Below, piece after piece: positions 15,067 to 23,108 of a stretch of DNA of 23,162 bases (position 1 is the stretch's first letter; each line of letters begins with the position of its first letter). The stretch comes from an uncultured Collinsella sp. Its GTDB lineage: Bacteria > Actinomycetota > Coriobacteriia > Coriobacteriales > Coriobacteriaceae. Under the pieces are notes generated by a model. That model was given only the letters and a program-made list of their open reading frames with translations. It searched no databases and was not told the origin of the DNA. The position numbers were made by a program, and so were the translations under genes. The stretch covers positions 1 to 23,162 of the forward strand of contig CAJLPX010000029.1 in the NCBI GenBank assembly GCA_905208635.1, given 5' to 3'.

Positions 15067-16086
15067 TTACAAAACGATGCCGTCCATGGAGTTGGCGACA
15101 TTCTCGACCAGCCCGGCGCGCACGGCTTCGGCCGCCGCAAGCGTACCGTTTTTAACAGCTTCGACCGAGGTGGCGCCATGGCCGATCAGAACCACGCCGC
15201 GCAGGCCCAAAAGAATCGCGCCGCCCTTGGCGTCGCCAGAGAGCTTGGCCTTTATCTCACGCATCTGCTTTTTAATGAGCAGCGCGGCGATCTTGGTGCC
15301 AAGCGAAGACATAAAGACGCCCTTGAGCTCCTGCAACAAAAACTTGGCAGCGCCCTCGGTGGCCTTGAGCGCAATGTTGCCCGACATGCCGTCGGCGACC
15401 ACGACGTCAAAATTGCCCGACGTAAGATCGGTGCCTTCGCAGTTACCCACAAAGCCGGGAACGGCGGCTTTCATGGCCGGGAAGCAGGCCTTGGTAAAGT
15501 TGGAGCCCTTCTCGTCCTCGGTGCCATTGGCAAGCAAGCCCACGCGAGGATGCTCGATGCCCAGGACAACGCGGGCATAAGCGCTACCCATCTGGGCAAA
15601 ACGCACCATGTCGTCCACCTCGACATCGGGGTTGGCGCCCATGTCGCACAGCACCGTCAGGCCGCCGGCACGATTGGGCAGCGCATTGGTCAAACAGGGG
15701 CGCACCGGCTGCTTCTTGCCTTCGGCCATATATCTAAACGGTGTGACGTAGGCGGTCGCGGCAGCGGTCATGGCGCCGGTGGAGCCGGCGGAGAAGAACG
15801 CGTCCGCGTTGCCCTTTTTGATGGCGCGGCAGGCAAGCACGATCGAGGACTTGCGCTTGGTCATCACGGCGCGAATAGGATCGTCATCCATGGCGATAAC
15901 GTCGGGTGCCTCAAGGGCCTCAACACGTGCATGGGAAGCAGCAAAGGGATTGACGATTTCAGAGGGGCCAGCTGCCAAGACCTCGATATCGGGATCGGCG
16001 GCAAGCGCAGCCTCGATACCATCGAGAACAACCTGAGGTTTCTCGTCTCCGCCCACAACGTCTACACAAACGCGAACGTTACTCAT
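15067..16086 (-). CDS. plsX: Phosphate acyltransferase PlsX
   Basis: A 339-residue soluble enzyme that turns acyl-ACP and phosphate into acyl-phosphate, the substrate PlsY uses to start phospholipid synthesis. Family features: VDVVGGDEKP at 8-17 (usually DAMGGDxxP), SAGSTGAMTAAATAY, LCDMGANPDVE, NGTEDEKG and VVADGMSGNIALK. The ATG at 16084-16086 is preferred over that at 16092 because AAGGAG lies 7 bases upstream of it but nearly touches the earlier one. A hairpin with T5 sits about 18 bases before the start, leaving little room for a separate promoter. The partner PlsY is not in the window. Confidence 0.95.
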   Translation of the reverse strand: MSNVRVCVDVVGGDEKPQVVLDGIEAALAADPDIEVLAAGPSEIVNPFAASHARVEALEAPDVIAMDDDPIRAVMTKRKSSIVLACRAIKKGNADAFFSAGSTGAMTAAATAYVTPFRYMAEGKKQPVRPCLTNALPNRAGGLTVLCDMGANPDVEVDDMVRFAQMGSAYARVVLGIEHPRVGLLANGTEDEKGSNFTKACFPAMKAAVPGFVGNCEGTDLTSGNFDVVVADGMSGNIALKATEGAAKFLLQELKGVFMSSLGTKIAALLIKKQMREIKAKLSGDAKGGAILLGLRGVVLIGHGATSVEAVKNGTLAAAEAVRAGLVENVANSMDGIVL

Positions 16087-16103
16087 ATACATGCTCCTTA
16101 TAC

Positions 16104-16133
16104 AAAAATGGCCGACTCATTGAGCCGGCCATT
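16104..16133 (-). terminator. Terminator or attenuator between rpmF and plsX
   Basis: AATGGCCG (16107-16114) pairs with CGGCCATT (16126-16133). An inner CTC/GAG stem sits around a 3-base loop with one mismatch between. The minus strand continues TTTTTGTATAAGGAGC, a T-tract running straight into the plsX ribosome site. Confidence 0.75.
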
Positions 16134-16173
16134 GTGGTTCCATTTGGAACGGCATCGCATCCAGAGTATACCG

Positions 16174-16353
16174 TTACTCGGTAACGATAACCTCGCGGTC
16201 CTTGTAGAAACCGCAGCTGGGGCACACGTGGTGCGGAAGCTTGACAGCGCCGCAACGGGGGCACGTGGACTGAGCCGCAGCCGAGATCTTCATGTTGGCG
16301 GAACGACGGGTGTGAGTGCGGATACGACCCTGCTTTTGTTTAGGTACGGGCAT
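16174..16353 (-). CDS. rpmF: 50S ribosomal protein L32
   Basis: A 59-residue protein: MPVPKQKQGRIRTHTRRSAN at the start, then a zinc-ribbon with Cys31-x2-Cys34 (CPRC) and Cys44-x2-Cys47 (CPSC), ending YKDREVIVTE. This is the zinc-binding form of large-subunit protein L32. The four-Cys form is expected to lose function when zinc is short, and some genomes carry a Cys-less copy as well. AAGGAAGG precedes the ATG by about 7 bases. The yceD-rpmF pairing is conserved across bacteria. A hairpin follows 40 bases downstream and probably raises L32 output relative to PlsX. Confidence 0.95.
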   Translation of the reverse strand: MPVPKQKQGRIRTHTRRSANMKISAAAQSTCPRCGAVKLPHHVCPSCGFYKDREVIVTE

Positions 16354-16417
16354 AGTGACCTTCCTTATGAACTATCCAGTGTGGCGATTACGCGCAAGTA
16401 GCGATACTACCACAGTT

Positions 16418-16972
16418 TTACTCATCGAGCTTGAGATTCTTCAATGCTGCAAATGGATTTTCCGTGGCAGCAGCCCATTCTGCCTCTGCCTGGGCGGCGC
16501 AATCGCATTGCTCGACGTTGAGATTGCAACCGCAAGTGGGACACAGACCGCGGCAATCGGGCTTGCAGAGCACCACAAACGGCGTGTCCATAACGACCGC
16601 GTCATTGATGGGCTCACCCAGATCGACGATGCGGTCCTCACCCAGGAGCTCGTAGCCGTCCTCGTAGGCCTCGGGATCCTCGGGCTCCTCAAAGAGGTAG
16701 AACTCCTCGATCTCGCCGGCGATATCAAACGAGGCGGGCTCCAGGCAACGGTCGCACTCGCCGGTGGCGTGCGCGCGGACCATGCCCGTGAGCAAGACAC
16801 CGGTACCGGCATTGGTAAAGACAACGTCGTAGTCGATGCCGTCCTGTAGCTGGTACTCCTTCTCGCCCACCATGTAGGTGGCGACATCGACCTTACCGGT
16901 CAGCGGATACGAATCACCAGGAAACTCGAGCTGCTCGGAAAGATCGACGGTAACGCTCGGGAACTCAGCCAT
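16418..16972 (-). CDS. yceD: YceD/DUF177 family protein
   Basis: A 184-residue DUF177 protein, linked in other bacteria to 23S rRNA or large-subunit maturation. N-terminal VTVDLSEQLEFPGDSYPL, then the family hallmark VRAHATGECDRCLEPAS (about 65-81), a long acidic stretch (EEPEDPEAYEDGYELLGED), and the motif LCKPDCRGLCPTCGCNLN (about 134-151). The last has closely spaced cysteines plus CDC, likely a zinc site. The C-terminal NPFAALKNLK is typical of the family. The ATG shares its A with the upstream TAA stop, so translation is probably coupled. It precedes rpmF by 64 bases. Confidence 0.9.
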   Translation of the reverse strand: MAEFPSVTVDLSEQLEFPGDSYPLTGKVDVATYMVGEKEYQLQDGIDYDVVFTNAGTGVLLTGMVRAHATGECDRCLEPASFDIAGEIEEFYLFEEPEDPEAYEDGYELLGEDRIVDLGEPINDAVVMDTPFVVLCKPDCRGLCPTCGCNLNVEQCDCAAQAEAEWAAATENPFAALKNLKLDE

Positions 16973-17469
16973 TACCACTGACCATTCTGTTGGGCGGCAC
17001 CCTCGTTGAGCTGCTGACGGCAACGGGTAACGGTGCCGGTCAGGCTCTTGAGGTTCTCCTCCAGGTGCGTAAAGACCTGCTCCGCGTAGTCCTCGGCAGC
17101 ATAACGCGTCTCGCGCTCGTACTGCTGGGCACGATCGCGGATGTCGTCGGCCTGCTGCTGTGCTAAGCGGACGATCTCCTGCTCACCAGCAATGGTGAGG
17201 GCCTGCTGCTGAGCGTCGGCGATGATGGAATCGGCCTGAGCGGCGGCGGAAGCCATAAGCTCCTCGCGCTCCTTAAGGATACGGCGGGACTTCTGCCACT
17301 CCTCGGGATAGCTCATGCGGATCTCGTCGAGGATGTTGAAGAACACGTCGGCGTCGATGACCTTGAACTGAGCGTTCTTGCCGAAAGGCGGCTTGGCTTC
17401 CTCGATCAGCCCTTCGAGCTCATCGACCAAGCTGACGATCCTATCGCCAGGAAAATTCTCGCCCGGCAT
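16972..17469 (-). CDS. SepIVA/DivIVA-like coiled-coil protein
   Basis: A 165-residue protein with no catalytic motif. The N-terminal part (about 8-55, RIVSLVDELEGLIEEAKPPF, then VFFNILDEIRMSYPEEW) is followed by a long Gln/Ala/Glu-rich coiled coil (about 57-150) and a short polar tail. Pattern and position just before yceD-rpmF match mycobacterial SepIVA (Rv2927c), a septation factor related to DivIVA. Homology is inferred from context and composition and needs an alignment. It also resembles F-type ATPase b-subunit coiled coils, but lacks a membrane anchor. The ATG at 17467-17469 has AAAGGAG 5 bases upstream. The frame extends 8 codons further without a ribosome site. Confidence 0.75.
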   Translation of the reverse strand: MPGENFPGDRIVSLVDELEGLIEEAKPPFGKNAQFKVIDADVFFNILDEIRMSYPEEWQKSRRILKEREELMASAAAQADSIIADAQQQALTIAGEQEIVRLAQQQADDIRDRAQQYERETRYAAEDYAEQVFTHLEENLKSLTGTVTRCRQQLNEGAAQQNGQW

Positions 17470-17504
17470 CCGGTCTCCTTTCATAGGTAACATATCATCG
17501 TGCT

Positions 17505-17510
17505 AGTTTA
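17505..17510 (-). promoter_or_regulatory. Possible extended -10 box for SepIVA-like gene
   Basis: TGG-TAAACT on the minus strand, about 36 bases before the ATG, in the 68-base gap after coaD. A T6 run (17530-17535) lies just past the coaD stop. Together they hint at partial termination and a fresh start here. Confidence 0.3.
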
Positions 17511-17537
17511 CCACATGCCACCAGGCAATAAAAAACG

Positions 17538-18035
17538 TCACGAAAAGCGATGTCTGAGCGCTTCGACCACGTTGGGCGGGACAAACGTCGATACATCGCT
17601 GCCGAGTGAGGCGATCTGGCGAACGACCGAGCTCGAGATATAGCCGTACTGCGGCGCACTCATGACAAAGATGGACTCCAGCTCGTTATCCAAGCGATAG
17701 TTGAGATCTGCCTGCTGCAGCTCGTACTCAAAGTCGGTCATGGCGCGCAGGCCCTTGACCACGGCCCCCGCCCCCTGCTCGCGAGCGAAGTCGACCAAGA
17801 GGCCGGTAAAGGGCAGGACCTCGACGCCGTCGATATCACCGAGCGCCTCGCGGGCCAGCGCCACGCGCTCATCGAGCATAAACGTGGTACCCACACCGTT
17901 TTTACCCTGCGACTCGGCAACAGCGACGATCACACTGGGAAAGATGCGGCGGGCGCGGCGGATGACGTCGATATGGCCAAACGTGATGGGATCGAAGGTG
18001 CCCGGGACGATCACGCGGTTGATGGTGTCATTCAT
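17538..18035 (-). CDS. coaD: Phosphopantetheine adenylyltransferase
   Basis: A 165-residue enzyme catalysing the penultimate step of CoA synthesis, 4'-phosphopantetheine plus ATP to dephospho-CoA. The nucleotidyltransferase signature GTFDPITFGHIDVI is at 12-25, with catalytic Thr18 and His21. KGLRAMTDFEYELQQADLNY lies mid-protein, and the ATP-binding ISSSVVRQIA near 133-142. The length is normal. AGGAG precedes the ATG by 7 bases, and the start overlaps the end of rsmD by 8 bases. The rsmD-coaD pairing is widespread. CoA also supplies the phosphopantetheine arm of the ACP encoded in the same cluster. Confidence 0.97.
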   Translation of the reverse strand: MNDTINRVIVPGTFDPITFGHIDVIRRARRIFPSVIVAVAESQGKNGVGTTFMLDERVALAREALGDIDGVEVLPFTGLLVDFAREQGAGAVVKGLRAMTDFEYELQQADLNYRLDNELESIFVMSAPQYGYISSSVVRQIASLGSDVSTFVPPNVVEALRHRFS

Positions 18036-18684
18036 GGGCGTTCTCCTGAACCGTCATGGCATCGTTGTTGTGAGCATCGGTGCCGGTGCAATCTTCCTCA
18101 CAATCGTCATCGCCGACCCAACGAAGCAGGTCGACCGAGGTAATGCCGTAGCGCTTCTCGCGCACGATCTCAAAGCCTGCCGGATGCGCGCCCGCATCGG
18201 CGGCGGCATGCTCAAACAGGGTATAAGCGCCAGGTGCAAGCAGACCCTGCTGAGCCAGGTTCTGCAGCAGTATCTCGACCGGCTCGGCACCAAAAGCATA
18301 GGGCGGGTCGAGCAGGACCAGATCAAAGGGGCCGCCCGGCACACGACCGCGCGAGGCGCTCGCCAGCATGTCGCCCGTTACCACGCGCCAACGCGCACGG
18401 TCACGGCAGAGCGACTCGATATTCTTGGTAATGAGCCGCGCGGCATTCCGTTCGATCTCGAACGTCGTGAGCGAGCGGGCACCACGTGAGAGCATCTCTA
18501 ACCCTAAGGCGCCGGAGCCGCCAAAGGCGTCCAGCACGCGGACCTCGTCCAGATCGAAGTCGAATGCCGACATGACCATAGATGCGCATGCCTCGCGCAC
18601 ACGATCGGTCGTGGGGCGGGTGACATCGCGACCACGGGGCTCCTCGATCTTACGACCGCGCCATTCGCCGCCGATGATTCTCAT
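18028..18684 (-). CDS. rsmD: 16S rRNA m2G966 methyltransferase RsmD
   Basis: A 218-residue AdoMet-dependent methyltransferase predicted to modify G966 of 16S rRNA. Visible: MRIIGGEWRGRKI at the N-terminus, TRPTTDRVREA (22-32), the AdoMet-binding VLDAFGGSGALGLEMLSRGA (50-69), and catalytic DPPY at 126-129. The final 30 residues are an acidic, Asn/His-rich tail (DDDCEEDCTGTDAHNND) beyond the usual fold. The start overlaps the recG stop as ATGA; AGGAGG lies 10 bases upstream. Confidence 0.93.
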   Translation of the reverse strand: MRIIGGEWRGRKIEEPRGRDVTRPTTDRVREACASMVMSAFDFDLDEVRVLDAFGGSGALGLEMLSRGARSLTTFEIERNAARLITKNIESLCRDRARWRVVTGDMLASASRGRVPGGPFDLVLLDPPYAFGAEPVEILLQNLAQQGLLAPGAYTLFEHAAADAGAHPAGFEIVREKRYGITSVDLLRWVGDDDCEEDCTGTDAHNNDAMTVQENAHE

Positions 18685-20858
18685 CCTCCGCTGACCTCCT
18701 TAAAAATGTGTCGATATCGCATGGCGACCGCATCGCGCAGGGGGCGCGTCGCCACGGAGTCAAGGTTGCAAGCATACCGCAAGAGCTCGACTGCGTCCAA
18801 ATGGGCCCACTCGATCAGCTCCTCGTCGGCATCCAGATCGACAAAGCGCAGAGTCACACCGCCATGCTGGCGGTACCCCAGGATTTCGCCCTCGTGGCGC
18901 AGACGAAGGTCCATCTGGGCGAGCGTAAAGCCGTCCGAGGTCTTTTCGAGCGACTGGAGACGGTCTTGCGCCGCCGAAGCGCCGCCGTTGCCCTTGGAGT
19001 GCGTCATGACCAGGCAGGTGCCCGACACGCTGCCGCGGCCCACGCGGCCGCGCAGCTGGTGCAGGGCCGCCAACCCAAAGCGCTCACCGTTCTCGATGAC
19101 CATGACGGTGGCGTTGGGCACGTCGACGCCCACCTCGACCACCGTAGTCGAGACGAGCACGTCGATCTCGCCGCGCTTGAAGGCATCGATAACCTGGTCC
19201 TTCTCCCCCGCTGGCATGCGGCCGTGAAGGCGCTCGATGGCAAGACCCGGCAACGCCAGACGCAGGCGATCGAGCTCGGTCGCCGTATCGTGCAGCGGCA
19301 CGGGGACCGTCACGCGGCCCTCGTCGTCGCGGGCGATACCGGGCACGTCCTCCAGATCATCGGCCGAGTCACTCGGCTCCACGAGCGGACAAATCACGTA
19401 GGCCTGCTGACCCTTTTCATGCGCCTCGCGGATGGCGCCATAGGCAAGGTCGCGGCTCGACTCGGTAAGCACGCGTGTCGTCACGCCAGCGCCAGGGACG
19501 GGCCGATGGCGGATGATGCTCGTGTCCAGATCGCCGTAGACCGAAAGCGCCAGCGTGCGTGGGATGGGCGTTGCCGTCATAACGAGCAGATCGGCACCAG
19601 GGCCCTTCGCACGCAGGGCGTTGCGTTGGCCGACGCCAAACCGGTGCTGCTCATCGATGACCACGAGCGACAGATGCTTGAACGCAACGTTATCCGAAAG
19701 CACCGCGTGGGTGCCAAAGAGGACATCGAGCTCGCCCGATTCCAGCTGCGCATGGATCCGCTCGCGCTCGGCCGCCGGCGTGGCGCCCGTCAGGAGCGCC
19801 CAGGTCATGCCAGCCTGCGAAAGCAAGGGGCCGGTATTATCGGCATATTGACGCGCCAGCACGCCCGTGGGCGCCATAACGCAGGCCTGCGTGCCGCTAT
19901 CGGCAGCCACAGCCAGCGCGCAGGCGGCAACAGCGGTCTTGCCGGTACCGACATCGCCCAGCAGCAGGCGGTTCATCACGCGCCCGCCATCGCACATATC
20001 ATGCAGGATGTCTTGGAACGCGGCCTCCTGCTCGTCGCTCAGCGAAAACGGCAGGGCCTGCTTGAGCGCGGCAAGACGATCGCCCGCGGTGTGGGCATAG
20101 GGCACCACATCGACCAGGCCACCGTCGTTGCGCAGACGCAGCGCCAGCTGCAGATAGAGGCACTCCTCGTAGGCAAGACGCCGGCGTGCGATGTCGCGCT
20201 CAGCCATGCTCGAGGGAAAGTGGATCGATCGAAGAGCACGAGCATTGCTCATCAGGCGACGCTTAACGCGTAAGCGTGCCGGAATGGGATCAAAGGGATT
20301 GCCGACGACCTCGAGCGCGCCGCTAACGATGCGGCGCATCCACGCCTGGCTCACGCCATCACTCACGTAATGGACCGGCAGGATAGTTCCCGCGGCACGT
20401 CCCTCCTCGAGCTTTTCGAAATGCGGAGAGGCCATCTGCTTAAAACCATAGGCAAACTCGACCTTGCCCATCATGGCCAGGCGGTCGCCTTGCTTAAGCT
20501 GCTGGGCAATCCATGGCTGGCGGAAAAAGGCGACCTGCAGCACGCCCGTCTCGTCAACAAGCGAGACCTCGGTCACCTGCATACGCGGGCGAGGCTGCTT
20601 TTGAACGATACGGTCGACCGTGGCGATGATGGTGCACACGGTACCGATGGGTGCCATCTCGATGGACCACGAACGGGTAAAGTCGAGGTATCGATGAGGG
20701 ATATGGAGAAGGAGGTCCCCCACCGTCCGAATTCCCAGACGGCGAAGGGCCTCCTCACGTTTACCCGAAACATATTTGAGTCGCGCGATATCCTCGTCGA
20801 GTGCATTGCTCTGGGCAAAGCGCTCCGAGACGCGCGGCACGGAGCACAGCTCGGACAT
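18681..20858 (-). CDS. recG: ATP-dependent DNA helicase RecG
   Basis: A 725-residue helicase that regresses stalled replication forks and processes Holliday junctions. The N-terminal wedge/OB domain (about 1-200) includes LLHIPHRYLDF. The helicase core has Walker A GDVGTGKT at 301-308, MAPTGVLARQ, LLTGATPAAERERI, the DEQH box at 402-405, MTATPIPRTLALSVYGDLD, then LHGRMPAGEKDQVIDAF and QLRGRVGRGS. The C-terminus ends YRHIFKEVSGG. Length is slightly above E. coli RecG (693). The ribosome site is weak, with AGG about 11 bases upstream. It starts 10 bases after fakA, which suggests coupling. Confidence 0.97.
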   Translation of the reverse strand: MSELCSVPRVSERFAQSNALDEDIARLKYVSGKREEALRRLGIRTVGDLLLHIPHRYLDFTRSWSIEMAPIGTVCTIIATVDRIVQKQPRPRMQVTEVSLVDETGVLQVAFFRQPWIAQQLKQGDRLAMMGKVEFAYGFKQMASPHFEKLEEGRAAGTILPVHYVSDGVSQAWMRRIVSGALEVVGNPFDPIPARLRVKRRLMSNARALRSIHFPSSMAERDIARRRLAYEECLYLQLALRLRNDGGLVDVVPYAHTAGDRLAALKQALPFSLSDEQEAAFQDILHDMCDGGRVMNRLLLGDVGTGKTAVAACALAVAADSGTQACVMAPTGVLARQYADNTGPLLSQAGMTWALLTGATPAAERERIHAQLESGELDVLFGTHAVLSDNVAFKHLSLVVIDEQHRFGVGQRNALRAKGPGADLLVMTATPIPRTLALSVYGDLDTSIIRHRPVPGAGVTTRVLTESSRDLAYGAIREAHEKGQQAYVICPLVEPSDSADDLEDVPGIARDDEGRVTVPVPLHDTATELDRLRLALPGLAIERLHGRMPAGEKDQVIDAFKRGEIDVLVSTTVVEVGVDVPNATVMVIENGERFGLAALHQLRGRVGRGSVSGTCLVMTHSKGNGGASAAQDRLQSLEKTSDGFTLAQMDLRLRHEGEILGYRQHGGVTLRFVDLDADEELIEWAHLDAVELLRYACNLDSVATRPLRDAVAMRYRHIFKEVSGG

Positions 20859-20868
20859 GGGCAGTTGC

Positions 20869-22530
20869 CTACTCGATCGAGAAGATCACGGGATAGAGCG
20901 GCTGCTCGCCACGATGGGCGTCGATCTCCAGATCGGGCTGAGCCTCCTCGATAGCGTCGACAATCTCCTGGAAGGCCTCATCGGACAGTTCCTCGCCGGC
21001 CAGAATCGTCAGCGCGTCGCCCTCCTCTTCCTCCTGCATGCGGTTGATGCAATCGAGCGTGACCTGCTTCACGTCGGAGCCGACCACGTCGATGGAGCCG
21101 GCAATGATGCCCATGACGTCACCGGAGTGAATCGGCGAGCCGTCAGAGGCGCTGGAATCGCGCACGGCGCGGGTGACCTCGCCATCGCGAACCTCGCTGA
21201 TGGCATCGACCATGGCGGCGACGGCGTCCTCGAGCTCGGAATCGGGCAGGACCGCGAACAGCGCGGAGAAGGCCTGCGGAACGGTCTTGGTGGGAACGAC
21301 GGCGACCTTCTTGTCGGTGCAGGCGGAGGCAGCGGCCTCGGCAGCCATACGGATGTTGCCGTTATTGGGCAGGATGATGACCGAGGTCGCGTTGACCTGG
21401 TCAACGGCGCCCAGCAGATCTGCAGTCGAGGGGTTCATGGTCTGACCACCCGACACGATCACGTCGACGCCGAGGGACTTGAGGATGTCGGCCTCGCCGG
21501 AACCGGCGGCAACGGCGACAAAACCCAGCGCCTTGGCGGGCTCGGCGGCCTTCTCCTGGTCCTCGTGGATCTTGGCGGTACGGTCATGGGCCTCCATCTC
21601 CATGTTGTGGATAAAGACCTCATAGATCTGACCGAGCTGCAGCATGTGCTCGAGCACCAGATTGGGGGTGTTGGAGTGCACGTGAATCTTGTAGTCGGGG
21701 TAGGCACCCACGAGCAGCTCGCAGTCACCCATGGAGCCCAGGAATTTAAGGCACTCGTCCTCGTCAAACGGGGCGTCGGCCTTAAAGAGGAACTCGTTGC
21801 AGTAGCGGAACTCCGAGCCCTCCCAGTCATCGTTGGCCTCGATCTCAACGCGACCGAGGGCTGCATCGCGGGCAGAGCCGGCAGAATCAAACGTGGCGGA
21901 GAAATCCTCGACAACAGTACTGCGGCCGAGCGCAGCGGCAACGAAGTTCTCCAGGAAGATGGCAAAGCCAAAGGCGCCGGAGTCGACCACGCCGTTCTCC
22001 TTCAGAACCGGCAGCAGGTCGGGCGTGCGGGCGACAGACTGGTAGGCCTCGACAACGATGGCATCGAGCGCGTCCTCGGCCGAGAACTTCTTCTTTTCGC
22101 ACTCGTCGGCCTTGGTCGAGACATCGCGCAGCACCGTGAGGATCGTACCCTCGATGGGCTTACGCACTGCCTGGAAGGCAACCTTGACGGCTCGGCGGAA
22201 CGCATAGGCGATGTTGGCGGACGTGATGGGCTCATCGGCAGAGACAAGGCCCTCGGCCACACCACGCAGAATCTGCGAGGTGATGACGCCGGAGTTGCCA
22301 CGGGCACCCATGAGGGAGCCATGGGTGATGGCACCGGCGATGGCCTCCATGTCGGCGTCGGCAGGAAGGGCAGAGAGCTCCTTGGTCACCGAAGCGAGCG
22401 TGAGCGACATGTTGGTACCGGTGTCGCCGTCGGGTACGGGGAAAACGTTGAGCTTGTTGATCTCCTCGGCCTTGTCGGAAACGGCAGCCGCAGCGATCGG
22501 AAAACAGGTGCGAATGGTCTTTGCAATCAT
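20869..22530 (-). CDS. fakA: Fatty acid kinase catalytic subunit FakA (DAK2/YloV)
   Basis: A 553-residue DhaL-type kinase. FakA phosphorylates fatty acids held by FakB to give acyl-phosphate, which feeds PlsX/PlsY. The N-terminal DhaL domain (1-200) has the metal/ATP motif NVFPVPDGDTGTNM at 28-41 and GARGNSGVITSQIL. A middle domain includes EFRYCNEFLF and the HVHSNTP stretch. The C-terminal EDD/FakB-docking part has SGGQTMNPSTADLL and ILPNNGNI. No FakB is in the window. A GGAG lies 12 bases before the ATG, somewhat far. It follows asp23 by 27 bases, as yloV follows yloU in Bacillus. Confidence 0.93.
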   Translation of the reverse strand: MIAKTIRTCFPIAAAAVSDKAEEINKLNVFPVPDGDTGTNMSLTLASVTKELSALPADADMEAIAGAITHGSLMGARGNSGVITSQILRGVAEGLVSADEPITSANIAYAFRRAVKVAFQAVRKPIEGTILTVLRDVSTKADECEKKKFSAEDALDAIVVEAYQSVARTPDLLPVLKENGVVDSGAFGFAIFLENFVAAALGRSTVVEDFSATFDSAGSARDAALGRVEIEANDDWEGSEFRYCNEFLFKADAPFDEDECLKFLGSMGDCELLVGAYPDYKIHVHSNTPNLVLEHMLQLGQIYEVFIHNMEMEAHDRTAKIHEDQEKAAEPAKALGFVAVAAGSGEADILKSLGVDVIVSGGQTMNPSTADLLGAVDQVNATSVIILPNNGNIRMAAEAAASACTDKKVAVVPTKTVPQAFSALFAVLPDSELEDAVAAMVDAISEVRDGEVTRAVRDSSASDGSPIHSGDVMGIIAGSIDVVGSDVKQVTLDCINRMQEEEEGDALTILAGEELSDEAFQEIVDAIEEAQPDLEIDAHRGEQPLYPVIFSIE

Positions 22531-22557
22531 GGGTATTTGAATCTCCGTTTTCGGATG

Positions 22558-22914
22558 CTAGTTCAGACGGCTCTTGAGCGCGTCGATGTGAATGCCGATC
22601 TTAAGGCTGGCGGGATCGATCTGGGCGATCTCCTGCAGAGTGAAGGCAACGGAGCTCGAAAGATTGTGGCAGACGGACTTCATGTTGACGCCGTTCTCGA
22701 GCACGACGTGAAGATCGACCGTAAGGCCGTTCTCGTCAGCGGAGACAAGCACGCCCTTACGGAGGCGCTGACCGGCAAGCAGGCGCACGCTCTCGGCGCC
22801 CTGGAGCTGCTCAGCCATACCGACAACGCCATAGCACGTCATCGCGGCATAACCGGCAATATCGGCAATAACGTCGTTCGAGACGCTCAGGCTGCCGTTA
22901 ATGGTCTCAGACAC
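22558..22914 (-). CDS. Asp23/Gls24 (DUF322) family protein
   Basis: A 118-residue protein of the Asp23/YloU family: GSLSVSNDVIADIAGYAAMTCYGVVGM, a central LTVDLHVVLENGVNMKSVCHNL and a C-terminal IKIG-like IGIHIDALK. Members form envelope-associated assemblies; YloU-type members sit beside fakA in many Gram-positives, but their function is unclear. The GTG at 22912-22914 was chosen because AAGGAG lies 6 bases upstream. An ATG at 22947 would add 11 residues without a ribosome site. It is the first gene of the 14-gene cluster. Confidence 0.88.
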   Translation of the reverse strand: MSETINGSLSVSNDVIADIAGYAAMTCYGVVGMAEQLQGAESVRLLAGQRLRKGVLVSADENGLTVDLHVVLENGVNMKSVCHNLSSSVAFTLQEIAQIDPASLKIGIHIDALKSRLN

Positions 22915-22970
22915 AAGAATCTCCTTATCTGGTGCTCGCGGCACCATCTCGTGGGAGCAATCATTGCAAT

Positions 22971-22976
22971 ATTCTA
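22971..22976 (-). promoter_or_regulatory. Possible -10 box for asp23 cluster
   Basis: TAGAAT on the minus strand, directly preceded by TTG, about 57 bases before the asp23 GTG. No clear -35. A GGTGC/GCACC hairpin (22931-22945) lies in the leader near the ribosome site. Confidence 0.25.
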
Positions 22977-23072
22977 CAACGACCGCGCCATGTTGAGGTG
23001 GTGGGTCGCGGGATTACATCCTCGACACGAAATGTTGATATGGCAACGTTCGAGTCAAGTGGTCGCGGCATG

Positions 23073-23102
23073 AAAAAACCCGCCGCATAAGCGACGGGTT
23101 TT
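23073..23102 (-). terminator. Intrinsic terminator after tRNA-Asn
   Basis: AAAACCCG (23075-23082) pairs with CGGGTTTT (23095-23102). After one mismatch comes CGC/GCG and an ATAA loop. The minus strand ends in T6, 6 bases after the tRNA CCA. Confidence 0.88.
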
Positions 23103-23108
23103 ACAACC

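Noticed and set aside
14943..15179. Long N-terminal extension of ACP running into plsX
   Set aside because: Out of frame with plsX, not ACP-like, and the ATG at 14942 has a good ribosome site.
18708..20273. 521-codon open frame antisense to recG
   Set aside because: Shadow frame; RecG helicase motifs are intact on the minus strand.
20776..23073. 765-codon open frame antisense to fakA and asp23
   Set aside because: Low-complexity Gly/Leu/His/Asp translation typical of an antisense shadow. The opposite strand carries clear FakA and Asp23 motifs.
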